From contig NZ_CP058983.1 of NCBI RefSeq assembly GCF_019278465.1, positions 2,603,501 to 2,667,500 on the forward strand: a stretch of 64,000 nt of DNA, in the 5' to 3' direction. Below the pieces are notes generated by a model, which saw only the letters and a program-made list of their open reading frames with translations, did not search any database and was not told the DNA's origin. This DNA is from Tenacibaculum sp. AHE14PA. GTDB taxonomy: Bacteria; Bacteroidota; Bacteroidia; Flavobacteriales; Flavobacteriaceae. Every line of letters begins with the position of its first letter. Positions within the stretch are counted from its first letter, which is position 1. The translations under genes and the position numbers were made by a program. This document shows, piece after piece, positions 8,469 through 18,011 of the stretch.

Positions 8469-10367
8469 ATGAGTGATGCTATAAAGCACGAATGCGGTAT
8501 TGCCATGGTTAGATTATTAAAACCATTGCAATATTATAAAGATAAATACGGAACTGCATTTTATGGTGTAAATAAAATGTACTTGTTAATGGAGAAGCAA
8601 CACAATCGTGGGCAAGATGGCGCAGGGTTGGCTAGTATTAAATTTAATGTAGCACCGGGGACAAGATATATTAGTAGAATACGATCTAACCAATCACAAC
8701 CTATTCAGGATATTTTTGGAAAGATTAATGAAAGAATTGCAGGTGTTTTAGAAGAAAATCCAGCTAAAACAAATGATATCAAGTGGCAAGAAGAAAATGT
8801 GCCATATTTAGGGAATCTTTTTTTAGGGCACGTTCGTTATGGTACTTTTGGTAAAAATTCTATAGAAAGTGTACATCCTTTTTTACGTCAAAGAAATTGG
8901 AAACATCAAAACTTAATTGTTGCAGGTAATTTTAACATGACCAACTCTAAACAGTTGTTAAACGATTTGGTAGATTTAGGTCAGCATCCAAAAGAGTTTA
9001 CAGACACTGTTACTGTTATGGAAAAAATCGGACATTTTTTGGAGGATGAAGTTTCTGAATTATATATCAAAGCCAAAGAAGAAGGTTATAGTAAAAAAGA
9101 TGCTTCAGGTTATATAGAAGAGAATTTAAATATTCAAAATATATTACAACGTTCTGCAAAAAATTGGGATGGTGGTTATGCTATGGCTGGTTTATTAGGT
9201 CATGGAGATGCGTTTGTATTAAGAGATCCATCAGCAATCAGACCCGCTTTTTATTATCAAGATGATGAAGTAGTTGTTGTAGCGTCTGAACGTCCGGCAA
9301 TTCAAACAGTATTTAATGTGCCTATTGGTAAAATTAAAGAGATCGATAGAGGGCATGCTTTAATTATTAAAAAGAATGGCGAAACATCAATGTCGCCAGT
9401 TTTAGAGCAGCGTCCAAAGAAATCATGTTCTTTCGAACGTATTTATTTCTCTAGAGGAAGCGATGCTTCAATTTATGAAGAACGTAAAAATCTAGGAAAA
9501 TATGTTTTTCCAGAAGTTTTGAAATCTATTGATAACGATATAGAAAATGCCGTTTTTTCATACATACCAAACACGGCCGAAACATCTTTTTTCGGAATGA
9601 TGGAAGCAGCTGAGGATGTTTTAAATCAGCAAAAAACAGCAGCTATTTTAGCAGGTGATGGTAAGTTGACGAAAGATGAAGTTGTAGATATTTTATCAAA
9701 AAGACCACGTTTCGAAAAAATTGCTATTAAAGATGCAAAGCTTAGAACTTTTATTACAGATGATAGCAGTCGTAATGATTTGGTGGCCCATGTTTACGAT
9801 GTAACATATGGAGTTGTAAAAGAAACTGATAATTTAGTAATTATTGATGATAGTATTGTGCGTGGTACAACTTTAAAGAAAAGTATCATAAAAATATTAG
9901 ATCGTTTAAATCCGAAGAAAATAGTAGTAGTTTCTTCAGCTCCTCAAATTCGTTATCCAGATTGTTATGGTATCGATATGGCAAAAATCAATGATTTTAT
10001 AGCTTTTAAAGCAACATTAGAATTGTTGAAAGAAACAAATCAATATCATATTATAGATACCGTATATGCTAAGTGTAAAAAGCAAGAGATTAGCGAAGAC
10101 AAAGATGTTGTAAATTATGTAAAAGAAATTTATGCACCTTTTAAAGATGAGCAAATCTCGGCTAAAATTGCACAAATGTTAAAAACACCTGAAATAAAGT
10201 CTGAAGTAGAAGTTATTTTTCAACCTGTTAGTGGTTTGCATAAAGCATGTCCAGATAATTTAGGAGATTGGTATTTTACAGGAGATTACCCAACAGATGG
10301 TGGTAATCGTGTGGTAAACCAAGCTTTTATTAACTTTTATGAAGGAAGTGATCAGCGAGCTTATTAA
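8469..10367 (+). CDS. purF: amidophosphoribosyltransferase (PurF), long Bacteroidota form
   Basis: PurF makes 5-phosphoribosylamine from PRPP and glutamine, the first step of purine synthesis. The start is the ATG at 8469 (MSDAIKHECGIAM); the open frame runs back to a TTG within the upstream terminator, which cannot be used. The product is 632 residues, longer than the usual 470-520. The presumed nucleophile is Cys9, followed by HNRGQDGAG and GHVRYGTFG of the class II glutamine amidotransferase domain. The phosphoribosyltransferase domain has the PRPP loop VIIDDSIVRGTT near residue 460. The extra length is mainly inserts in the amidotransferase half and at the C-terminus. A strong bidirectional terminator follows. 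Confidence 0.92.
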   Translation: MSDAIKHECGIAMVRLLKPLQYYKDKYGTAFYGVNKMYLLMEKQHNRGQDGAGLASIKFNVAPGTRYISRIRSNQSQPIQDIFGKINERIAGVLEENPAKTNDIKWQEENVPYLGNLFLGHVRYGTFGKNSIESVHPFLRQRNWKHQNLIVAGNFNMTNSKQLLNDLVDLGQHPKEFTDTVTVMEKIGHFLEDEVSELYIKAKEEGYSKKDASGYIEENLNIQNILQRSAKNWDGGYAMAGLLGHGDAFVLRDPSAIRPAFYYQDDEVVVVASERPAIQTVFNVPIGKIKEIDRGHALIIKKNGETSMSPVLEQRPKKSCSFERIYFSRGSDASIYEERKNLGKYVFPEVLKSIDNDIENAVFSYIPNTAETSFFGMMEAAEDVLNQQKTAAILAGDGKLTKDEVVDILSKRPRFEKIAIKDAKLRTFITDDSSRNDLVAHVYDVTYGVVKETDNLVIIDDSIVRGTTLKKSIIKILDRLNPKKIVVVSSAPQIRYPDCYGIDMAKINDFIAFKATLELLKETNQYHIIDTVYAKCKKQEISEDKDVVNYVKEIYAPFKDEQISAKIAQMLKTPEIKSEVEVIFQPVSGLHKACPDNLGDWYFTGDYPTDGGNRVVNQAFINFYEGSDQRAY

Positions 10368-10391
10368 AAATAGTTCTTAAATTAAAAACAC

Positions 10392-10427
10392 AAAAAAAAG
10401 CGAAATCAATTGATTTCGCTTTTTTTT
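10392..10427. terminator. bidirectional terminator between purF and the SPOR gene
   Basis: A perfect palindrome GCGAAATCAATTGATTTCGC sits between an A-run and a T-run, so it can stop transcription from purF (+) and from the convergent SPOR gene (-). Confidence 0.92.
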
Positions 10428-10446
10428 ATGTTTTACTATTTTAAAT

Positions 10447-10809
10447 TTATAATGGAATAACAATCGCTCCGTTAAATTGTTCTCTAATTTCATTTAAAGA
10501 TCTGTCTGCTTCTAATCTTGTTTTGTAGTTGCCAACTTGTACTTTCCATTCAGGAGATTTGTAAACTAACTTACTATAAACACCTGGATATTCAACCTGA
10601 AATCTGCTTCGCAAGCTTTTTGCTTTTCTTTCCAATCCGTTATATAACTGAATTCGGTAGCCCGTTCCGTTATGTTTGTTGTATTGTCTTTTTTTATTGA
10701 TTAGTGCAGTAATATCTTTATTTTCAGTAATATTATCTTGAGCATTGCTATTAAAAGCGCCAATAATAATACCTAAAATTAAACTTAGTATAATGCTTCT
10801 TTTTTTCAT
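10447..10809 (-). CDS. SPOR-domain exported protein
   Basis: The ATG at 10809 gives a 120-residue protein with a clean signal peptide (MKKRSIILSLILG...NSNAQ); an upstream ATG at 10845 would add 12 residues before it and is less likely. The C-terminal 70 residues (GYRIQLYNG, then WKVQVGNYKTRLEADRSLNE) are a SPOR domain, which in other bacteria binds denuded septal peptidoglycan. The protein is nearly all SPOR domain, so it is probably a small periplasmic peptidoglycan binder. A short helical segment with DITALINKKRQYN lies between. Its partner or enzyme is unknown. Confidence 0.88.
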   Translation of the reverse strand: MKKRSIILSLILGIIIGAFNSNAQDNITENKDITALINKKRQYNKHNGTGYRIQLYNGLERKAKSLRSRFQVEYPGVYSKLVYKSPEWKVQVGNYKTRLEADRSLNEIREQFNGAIVIPL

Positions 10810-10911
10810 TTTATTAAAACTTTTCACAAAAGTAACGACTTGCAATTTAATAGATTGTCTGCTTAAGTTATTTAGAATAAATATAAATTATAAATTAGCA
10901 ATCTCTTAACA

Positions 10912-10942
10912 TTTCACAATTTAGAGAGAAGTAGTACTTTTG
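10912..10942 (+). promoter_or_regulatory. candidate promoter of the act-cox respiratory operon
   Basis: TTTC at 10912-10915, 19 bases, then TACTTTTG at 10935-10942 fits the TTTG-N19-TAnnTTTG pattern with one mismatch in the -33 box. It would give a leader of about 75 bases before actA. No other good box lies in the 179-bp gap. Confidence 0.5.
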
Positions 10943-11024
10943 TCTGACTTTCTATTTGCTGTTTTTAGAATAGCGTTATAGAAAAAAATGTGCCAAAACA
11001 GTTACAAAACTTATATTTAACAGT

Positions 11025-12314
11025 ATGAAAAGTGTGAAACATCACAGTAAATTAACCCAAAAACTCGTAAAGAGTTTAGCTTTCTTTTTAGTTTTATTTA
11101 TAAGCTTTTCAGCGTTTTCTCAAGATGTTGACGAAGCTCGCCAGAAAGAAGGGAAGAAATTATTTAAGTCTTTATGTGCCTCATGTCACAAGTTAGACAA
11201 GAAACTTGTGGGTCCTAAATTAGGTGGGATTGAAGAGAGAAGAGAGAACGATTGGTTAAAGTCTTGGATTAAAGACAATGCCGCGTTAAGAGCTTCTGGA
11301 GATAAAGACGCAATTGCAATTTTTGAAGAGTATAAAGGTTCTAATATGACCGCTTTTCCTCAGTTAACAGATCAGAATATCGATGATATTCTTTATTACA
11401 CAACTGTTGGTGAGATTGCTAAACCAGGTCAAGTAGCAGTGGCTGCTGGTGATACTGAAAAAGGAGATTCGCCAAGATGGTTGTTGTATGTTTTAGCAGC
11501 AGCTATTATTGTAGCTTTCTTAATTATTGCTAATTTATTAAAAACAATTAGTGAGTTAAAAGGAGCTCCTAAAACACCTGGTATGCTTGGTCAGTCGGCT
11601 GAGTTATGGGCAGGTATTAAAAAGAATACTTTTTTACATGTTTCAGCTGTTCTATTTGGGGCTTTAATTGGGATTTATATCTTATTCGGAACCTTGTTCC
11701 AAGTAGGTGTTGATGAAGGTTATCAACCAATACAGCCTATAGCATTCTCTCATAAAATTCACGCAGGTGATAATAAGATAGATTGTCAATACTGTCACTC
11801 ATCAGCAAAACATAGTAAGCATTCAGGTATACCGTCTGTAAATGTTTGTATGAATTGTCATAAAAATATTTCTGAAGTAGCAGATGATACTAAAGTGGTG
11901 ATGGATGATCATACTCTAGTGAAGTCAGATTTAGATAAAGAGATAGCTAAGATATATGAAGCAGCTGGTTGGGATGCTGAAAACTTAGAATATACTGGTA
12001 ACACTAAGCCTGTAAAATGGGTTAGAGTACATAATTTACCAGATTTTGCATACTTTAATCACTCACAACACGTAACTGTAGGAGGAGTAGCTTGTCAGAA
12101 ATGTCACGGTCCTGTTGAGGAAATGGAAGAAGTATACCAATACTCTTCATTAACAATGGGTTGGTGTATAGATTGTCATAAAGCAACCAAGGTTGATTTA
12201 AAGGGTAATGAGTATTATGCTAAAATTCATAAAGAATTAGCGGCAAAGTATGGTGTTGATCAAGTTACAATTGCTCAACTAGGAGGAAAAGAGTGTGGTA
12301 AGTGCCACTATTAA
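11025..12314 (+). CDS. actA: alternative complex III multiheme cytochrome c subunit ActA
   Basis: A 429-residue subunit of alternative complex III, which passes electrons from menaquinol to the terminal oxidase. A signal or anchor segment covers about 1-33. Six CxxCH heme sites are present: C51 in an N-terminal monoheme domain, then C254, C275, C357, C381 and C424 in the main domain. Two membrane helices (about 152-172 and 203-226) lie between the two parts. The main domain alone matches a pentaheme ActA, so the first heme domain is an added fusion compared with the five-heme form described in Rhodothermus. First gene of the eight-gene act-cox operon. Confidence 0.93.
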   Translation: MKSVKHHSKLTQKLVKSLAFFLVLFISFSAFSQDVDEARQKEGKKLFKSLCASCHKLDKKLVGPKLGGIEERRENDWLKSWIKDNAALRASGDKDAIAIFEEYKGSNMTAFPQLTDQNIDDILYYTTVGEIAKPGQVAVAAGDTEKGDSPRWLLYVLAAAIIVAFLIIANLLKTISELKGAPKTPGMLGQSAELWAGIKKNTFLHVSAVLFGALIGIYILFGTLFQVGVDEGYQPIQPIAFSHKIHAGDNKIDCQYCHSSAKHSKHSGIPSVNVCMNCHKNISEVADDTKVVMDDHTLVKSDLDKEIAKIYEAAGWDAENLEYTGNTKPVKWVRVHNLPDFAYFNHSQHVTVGGVACQKCHGPVEEMEEVYQYSSLTMGWCIDCHKATKVDLKGNEYYAKIHKELAAKYGVDQVTIAQLGGKECGKCHY

Positions 12315-12345
12315 TCAATTAGAAAGTAGAAAAACACGTATATAA

Positions 12346-15300
12346 ATGGCTTCAAACAAAAAATACTGGCAAAGTGTTGAAGAACTTAAAGGTAGTTCTG
12401 TTGTTGAAACGCTGCGTAATAATGAGTTTGTACAAGATATTCCTACAGATGAGTTTTTAGGTGATAAAGAAACATTAGAAACATCATCTACATCACGTAG
12501 AGATTTCTTAAAATACGTTGGATTTACAACGGCAGCTGCATCATTAGCTGCTTGTGAAGGTCCCGTAAGAAAATCAATCCCTTATGTAGTGCAACCAAAT
12601 GATATCGTTGTAGGTGTTGCTGATTGGTATGCAACTACAATTGCTGATGGTTTTGATTTTGCAAACGTATTAGTAAAAACACGCGAAGGTCGTCCTATTC
12701 TTGTAATGCCTAATAAGCAAGCGGGAGGAGAAACAAATGCACGTACTCAAGCATCTGTTTTATCATTATATGATAGCGAATTACGCTTAAAAGAACCTAA
12801 AAAAGGAGAAGCTGAAATTTCTTGGGCAGATGCCGATAAAGAAATTGTAGCTAAACTTAATCAATTAAAAGAAGCAAACGAATCAGTAGTTTTATTAACA
12901 GGTACTTTAGCGAGTCCTTCTACTGAAAAAGTAATTGCTGATTTTACTGCAGCATATCCAAACGTTAAGCACGTTGTTTATGATGCAATTTCAGAAAGTG
13001 CAACTGCCGATGCTTTTGAAGCAATGTACGGTAAACGCGCTGTGCCTAACTACGATTTTAGCAAGGCAGAGGTTATTGTTTCTGTTGGGGCTGATTTTAT
13101 TGGTGACTGGCAAGGTGGATATGAAAAGTCTTATGCAGATGGGCGTAGAGCTGATTCTGGTAAAATGTCTTATCATGTTCAAATAGAAAGTAACATGTCT
13201 TTAGCAGGAGCAAATGCTGATAAAAGAATTGTTGTAAAGCCTTCTGATCAAGTATATGCTTTGGTTAATTTATATAATGCTGTAGCAGGAGAATCACTTC
13301 CATCTAAAGCAACTAAATTTGATGCAGAAATTAAAAAGCTAGCTAGCGATTTAAAGAAAGCAGGTTCAAAAGGAGTTGTAGTTACAGGTTTAAATGATAA
13401 AAACGCTCAGTTAATTGCTTTTGCAATTAATGAGAAATTAAATAGTGAGATTTTCGATGCTAAAGCAGTTAATTTAACGCGTCAAGGTAACGATACTCAG
13501 GTAGCTGAATTAGTTGCAGATATTAAAAATGGTAAGGTTAAAGGTTTAGTTACTTATAACACAAACCCTTTATATACATTAGCAAATGCATCTGAATTAG
13601 CAGAAGGAATTAAAAAGTTAAAACTATCTGTTGCAATAGCTACTCAGAATGATGTAACAGCTAAGGCAACACAATATACATTACCAGCACCTCATAACTT
13701 AGAAAGTTGGGGAGATGTTACGGTAACAGCAGGTACTTATAGTTTAATGCAGCCTACTATTTCTCCGTTATTTAATACACGTCAGTTACAAGATGTGTTA
13801 TTAAAATGGTCAGGTAGTTCTGTAAACTATTATGATACTTTAAAAGAATTTTGGAGTACTACTGTTTTAGCAGGTGCATCATGGAATCAAGCATTACATG
13901 ATGGTTTCTTTAAGTCAGAAATGATGTTAGAAGAAGAAGCTTTTGAAACTTCAGTAGCTATAGCTGCTTCAGTAGCTGAATTAGTTAAAGCAGCAAGCGC
14001 ATCTTCAGGTTTCGAATTAAACTTGTATTCGTCAACTGCATTAGGTGATGGTAAACAAGCGAACAACCCTTGGTTACAAGAATTACCAGATCCTATTACT
14101 CGTGCATCATGGGATAACTACTTAACCGTTTCTATGGCTGATGCTAGAGAATTAGGTTTTGAAAACCCAGTAAAAGATAACGGAGCAATTAATGGTAACT
14201 ACGCTAGCGTAACAGTAAATGGAGTAACAATTAAGAATGTTCCTGTGATGATTCAACCAGGTCAAGCAAAAGGATCAGTTGGTTTAGCATTAGGTTACGG
14301 TAGGACTGAAGGTTTAAAAGAAGAGATGCAAGTTGGTATCAACGCGTATCCTTTCTTAAAAGATGGTAACAATGTACAATACAATGTTGCTGTCGAGAAA
14401 ACTTCAGGATGGCATAAGTTTGCTTGTACTCAGGTACAAAGTACACTAGCGGGTCGTCATGATATTTTAAAGGAAGCTACATTACAACAAGTAAATAACA
14501 AAAATTTAGATCCAAAACATACTTGGAATAAACCAGCAATGGTTTCTTATGATCACCAAGAAACAGCGGCTAGTAAAATAGATTTATGGGATGAACATAA
14601 TCGTGAAATAGGTCATCACTTTAACCTATCTATCGATTTAACATCTTGTACAGGTTGTGGGGCGTGTGTAGTAGCATGTCATGCAGAAAACAATGTGCCT
14701 GTTGTAGGTAAAGATGAAGTACGTGTAGGTAGAGATATGCACTGGTTGCGTATCGATCGTTACTATTCTTCTACTGTTGCAGATAAACAACATGAAGCTT
14801 CAATGACTATTGAAGAATTCAAAGCAGAGAACCCTAATTTAGCGAACAAAGACGTTGAAAGAAAGTATACAGAAAGAGTTTTAGAATTAAGTAAAGGTGA
14901 TTTATTTGACGCTTTAGAAAATTCTGCTGAAAATCCAGAAGTAGCTTTCCAACCAATGATGTGTCAGCACTGTAATCACGCACCATGTGAAACAGTTTGT
15001 CCGGTTGCAGCAACATCTCATGGCCGTCAAGGTCAAAATCAAATGGCATATAACAGATGTGTAGGTACAAGGTATTGTGCAAACAACTGTCCATATAGAG
15101 TTCGTCGTTTTAACTGGTTCAACTATGCTGAAAACAACGAATTCGATTTCAATATGAATAACGAATACGGTAAAATGGTGTTAAACCCAGATGTAGTAGT
15201 TCGTTCTCGTGGAGTTATGGAAAAATGTTCTATGTGTATTCAAATGACTCAAGCAACTATCTTAAAAGCTAAAAAAGAAGGTAGAGCTGTAAATAAAGAC

Positions 15301-15486
15301 GAATTTGAAACAGCATGTTCATCAGCTTGTTCTACAGGAGCAATGGTGTTTGGAGATGTAAACAATTCTGAAGATGCTATAACAGCATTAAAAGAAGATA
15401 ATAGAGCTTTCCACGTGTTAGATTATATTGGTACAAAACCAAATGTAGTTTACCAAGTAAAAGTTAGAAATACAAACGAAGCTTAA
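12346..15486 (+). CDS. actB: alternative complex III Fe-S/molybdopterin-like subunit ActB
   Basis: A 1046-residue protein fusing a molybdopterin-oxidoreductase-like region with a ferredoxin-like domain. Residues about 50-72 (SRRDFLKYVGF...LAAC) form a Tat-type signal ending in a Cys, the TAT-variant signal of this family, so a lipid anchor is possible. The C-terminal part holds four cysteine clusters: CTGCGACVVAC at 768, CQHCNHAPCETVC, CVGTRYCANNC and CSMC with CSSAC ending at about 995. In ACIII structures these bind 4Fe-4S and 3Fe-4S clusters, while the molybdopterin domain has no cofactor. It follows actA by 31 bases. Confidence 0.94.
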   Translation: MASNKKYWQSVEELKGSSVVETLRNNEFVQDIPTDEFLGDKETLETSSTSRRDFLKYVGFTTAAASLAACEGPVRKSIPYVVQPNDIVVGVADWYATTIADGFDFANVLVKTREGRPILVMPNKQAGGETNARTQASVLSLYDSELRLKEPKKGEAEISWADADKEIVAKLNQLKEANESVVLLTGTLASPSTEKVIADFTAAYPNVKHVVYDAISESATADAFEAMYGKRAVPNYDFSKAEVIVSVGADFIGDWQGGYEKSYADGRRADSGKMSYHVQIESNMSLAGANADKRIVVKPSDQVYALVNLYNAVAGESLPSKATKFDAEIKKLASDLKKAGSKGVVVTGLNDKNAQLIAFAINEKLNSEIFDAKAVNLTRQGNDTQVAELVADIKNGKVKGLVTYNTNPLYTLANASELAEGIKKLKLSVAIATQNDVTAKATQYTLPAPHNLESWGDVTVTAGTYSLMQPTISPLFNTRQLQDVLLKWSGSSVNYYDTLKEFWSTTVLAGASWNQALHDGFFKSEMMLEEEAFETSVAIAASVAELVKAASASSGFELNLYSSTALGDGKQANNPWLQELPDPITRASWDNYLTVSMADARELGFENPVKDNGAINGNYASVTVNGVTIKNVPVMIQPGQAKGSVGLALGYGRTEGLKEEMQVGINAYPFLKDGNNVQYNVAVEKTSGWHKFACTQVQSTLAGRHDILKEATLQQVNNKNLDPKHTWNKPAMVSYDHQETAASKIDLWDEHNREIGHHFNLSIDLTSCTGCGACVVACHAENNVPVVGKDEVRVGRDMHWLRIDRYYSSTVADKQHEASMTIEEFKAENPNLANKDVERKYTERVLELSKGDLFDALENSAENPEVAFQPMMCQHCNHAPCETVCPVAATSHGRQGQNQMAYNRCVGTRYCANNCPYRVRRFNWFNYAENNEFDFNMNNEYGKMVLNPDVVVRSRGVMEKCSMCIQMTQATILKAKKEGRAVNKDEFETACSSACSTGAMVFGDVNNSEDAITALKEDNRAFHVLDYIGTKPNVVYQVKVRNTNEA

Positions 15487-15513
15487 TAATATAATTAATA
15501 AGTATATAGATTT

Positions 15514-16914
15514 ATGTCGTCTCATTACGAATCATCTTATAGAGAACCTTTAGTGTTGGGTAACAAAAGTTACCATGATATCACTGAAGACATTGCAAAA
15601 CCTATCGAAGGTAAGGCAAATCAAAATTGGTATATCGCATTTTATATTTCTTTGGCAGCAATGCTATGGGGATTTGGATGTATTTTCTACACGGTCGGTA
15701 CAGGTATCGGTGTGTGGGGATTAAACAAAAACATCGGTTGGGCTTGGGATATTACCAACTTCGTATGGTGGGTAGGTATTGGTCACGCAGGAACATTGAT
15801 TTCAGCGGTATTATTACTATTCCGTCAAAAATGGAGAATGGCAATTAACCGTTCGGCAGAAGCGATGACAATCTTTGCGGTTTTTCAAGCAGGGTTGTTT
15901 CCTATTATTCACATGGGTCGTCCATGGAATGGATATTGGGTGTTACCAATGCCAAACCAATTTGGTTCGTTATGGGTAAACTTTAACTCGCCATTACTAT
16001 GGGATGTATTTGCAATATCAACCTATTTATCTGTATCATTAGTTTTCTGGTGGACAGGTTTATTACCAGATTTTGCAATGATTCGTGATAGAGCAGTAAA
16101 GCCTTTTCAGAAGAAAATATATGCTTTATTATCTTTCGGATGGTCTGGTAGAGCAAAAGACTGGCAACGTTTTGAAGAAGTATCTTTAGTATTAGCAGGT
16201 TTAGCAACACCATTAGTACTTTCTGTACACACAATTGTATCTATGGATTTTGCTACTTCTATTAACCCAGGATGGCACTCTACTATATTTCCACCTTACT
16301 TCGTAGCTGGAGCAATCTTTTCAGGATTTGCAATGGTACAAACCTTATTAGGTATTATGCGTAAGGTTACTAATATGGAAGCTTATATTACACGTTTACA
16401 CGTTGAATATATGAATATCGTAATCCTTTTAACAGGTGGTATTGTAGCTGTAGCGTATGCAACAGAATTCTTTATCGCATGGTATACAGGATCACCTTAT
16501 GAAAACTATACTTACTTATCATTTGGAGCTGAAGCAGGACCTTACGGGTGGGCATTTTGGTCACTATTATGGTGTAATATTATCTTACCACAGTTTTTAT
16601 GGATTAAGAAATTAAGAAGAAGCTTTATCTTTTCTTTTATCATTTCAATCATAATTAATATTGGTATGTGGTTTGAGCGTTTTGATATTATCGCAATTGT
16701 ATTAAGTAAAGGACACTTACCATCAACATGGTGGCGTTTTGAGCCAACATTTGTTGATGTAGGTATTTTTGTAGGAACTATCGGGTTTTTCTTTGTATTA
16801 TTCTTATTATATGCAAGAACATTCCCAGTAATAGCACAAGCAGAAGTTAAGACAATCTTGAAATCTTCAGGAGAGAATTATAAAAAATTAAGAGAGGAGA
16901 ACAATGAGCACTAA
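15514..16914 (+). CDS. actC: alternative complex III NrfD-type membrane subunit ActC
   Basis: A 466-residue polytopic protein of the NrfD/PsrC family with about ten membrane helices. ActC is the membrane subunit thought to hold a quinol site next to the ActB clusters. Landmarks include GIGHAGTLISAVLLLFRQKWR, HMGRPWNGYWVLP, NSPLLWDVFAIS, and FEPTFVDVGIF near the end. The N-terminus is cytoplasmic and hydrophilic. Its stop overlaps the start of actD by 11 bases, which fits translational coupling. Confidence 0.94.
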   Translation: MSSHYESSYREPLVLGNKSYHDITEDIAKPIEGKANQNWYIAFYISLAAMLWGFGCIFYTVGTGIGVWGLNKNIGWAWDITNFVWWVGIGHAGTLISAVLLLFRQKWRMAINRSAEAMTIFAVFQAGLFPIIHMGRPWNGYWVLPMPNQFGSLWVNFNSPLLWDVFAISTYLSVSLVFWWTGLLPDFAMIRDRAVKPFQKKIYALLSFGWSGRAKDWQRFEEVSLVLAGLATPLVLSVHTIVSMDFATSINPGWHSTIFPPYFVAGAIFSGFAMVQTLLGIMRKVTNMEAYITRLHVEYMNIVILLTGGIVAVAYATEFFIAWYTGSPYENYTYLSFGAEAGPYGWAFWSLLWCNIILPQFLWIKKLRRSFIFSFIISIIINIGMWFERFDIIAIVLSKGHLPSTWWRFEPTFVDVGIFVGTIGFFFVLFLLYARTFPVIAQAEVKTILKSSGENYKKLREENNEH

Positions 16915-17431
16915 TAAAGTAATTCACGCATTTTATAATGATGATGATATCTTAATGGATGCCGTTAAGAAAATCAAAGGAGAACATCACCACATCGAAG
17001 AAGTATTTTGTCCTTTTCCCGTTCATGGACTAGACAAAGCATTAGGATTAGCACCAACGCGTTTAGCAATCACTGCATTCTTTTACGGAATTACAGGTTT
17101 ATGCTTTGCTATTTGGATGACTAATTATATGATGATTCAAGATTGGCCACAAGATATTGGTGGTAAGCCTAACTTTAGTTGGTTTACAAATATGCCAGCG
17201 TTTGTACCAATTATGTTTGAATTAACAGTATTTTTTGCGGCCCACTTAATGGTAATTACTTTTTATATGAGAAGTAGAATATGGCCATTTAAAGAAGCAG
17301 AAAATCCAGATCCAAGAACTACCGATGATCACTTCTTAATGGAGATTCCTGTTCATGGTAATGAAGACGAGTTAAAAGCATTGGTTGAATCAACTGGGGC
17401 TGTAGAAATTAACATAGTAGAAAAGCACTAA
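16904..17431 (+). CDS. actD: alternative complex III subunit ActD (DUF3341)
   Basis: A 175-residue DUF3341 protein. A soluble N-terminal domain (FYNDDDILMDAVKKIKG, EVFCPFPVHGLDKALGL) is followed by a two-helix hairpin at about 55-80 and 100-125, with FELTVFFAAHLMV in the second helix, then a soluble tail. ActD has no cofactor in known structures and packs against ActC. It overlaps actC by 11 bases and precedes actE by 9. Confidence 0.92.
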   Translation: MSTNKVIHAFYNDDDILMDAVKKIKGEHHHIEEVFCPFPVHGLDKALGLAPTRLAITAFFYGITGLCFAIWMTNYMMIQDWPQDIGGKPNFSWFTNMPAFVPIMFELTVFFAAHLMVITFYMRSRIWPFKEAENPDPRTTDDHFLMEIPVHGNEDELKALVESTGAVEINIVEKH

Positions 17432-17440
17432 TAAAGAGAT

Positions 17441-17989
17441 ATGAAAAGTTTTGTAAAAATAATCGTCGCTTTAGTTGTAATAACAAGTGTTATTTCATGC
17501 GGAGATAAACGTACACCTCAATTACAGTATATGCCTGATATGTATGTATCTATTCCTTACGATGCGAATGGGGATACAGGTGTTTCTAACAGTACATCAG
17601 ACAGATTGCCTGTTGCAGGTACCGTAAGTAGAAACGGTATAGTAGCTTATGATATTCCCGATACAAATGAAGGATACGAGAAAGCTAAAGCTGAATTAAA
17701 GAATCCTTTCGAAGCTTCTGAAAAGAACTTGGCAAAGGGTAAAGAATTGTATACAATCTATTGTGCTACATGCCATGGTAAAAAAGGTGATGGTAACGGA
17801 GTTTTATCTCAAAGAGATAAGTTTAATGGTATACCTAACTACAAAGATAGAGACCTAACTCCAGGTAATATTTATCATGTACTTATGTATGGTAAAAACT
17901 TAATGGGTTCCCATTCAAGTCAGTTACAGTACAAAGAGCGTTGGCAAGTTGTACAGTATGTAGAGAAATTAAGAAGCGAATTAAAATAA
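17441..17989 (+). CDS. actE: alternative complex III monoheme cytochrome c lipoprotein ActE
   Basis: A 182-residue lipoprotein. The N-terminus (ALVVITSVISC) is a lipoprotein signal with Cys20 as the acylated residue. A cytochrome c domain has one heme site CATCH at Cys108, followed by GKKGDGNG, and a likely Met axial ligand in YGKNLMGSH. ActE is the probable exit point of electrons towards the oxidase or a soluble cytochrome c. It lies between actD and actF with short gaps. Confidence 0.93.
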   Translation: MKSFVKIIVALVVITSVISCGDKRTPQLQYMPDMYVSIPYDANGDTGVSNSTSDRLPVAGTVSRNGIVAYDIPDTNEGYEKAKAELKNPFEASEKNLAKGKELYTIYCATCHGKKGDGNGVLSQRDKFNGIPNYKDRDLTPGNIYHVLMYGKNLMGSHSSQLQYKERWQVVQYVEKLRSELK

Positions 17990-18011
17990 GTATATAATAG
18001 ATAGTTAAGAT

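Noticed and set aside
14834..15094. 86-residue minus-strand ORF in actB
   Set aside because: It covers the cysteine-rich cluster region of ActB on the other strand, a shadow of conserved codons.
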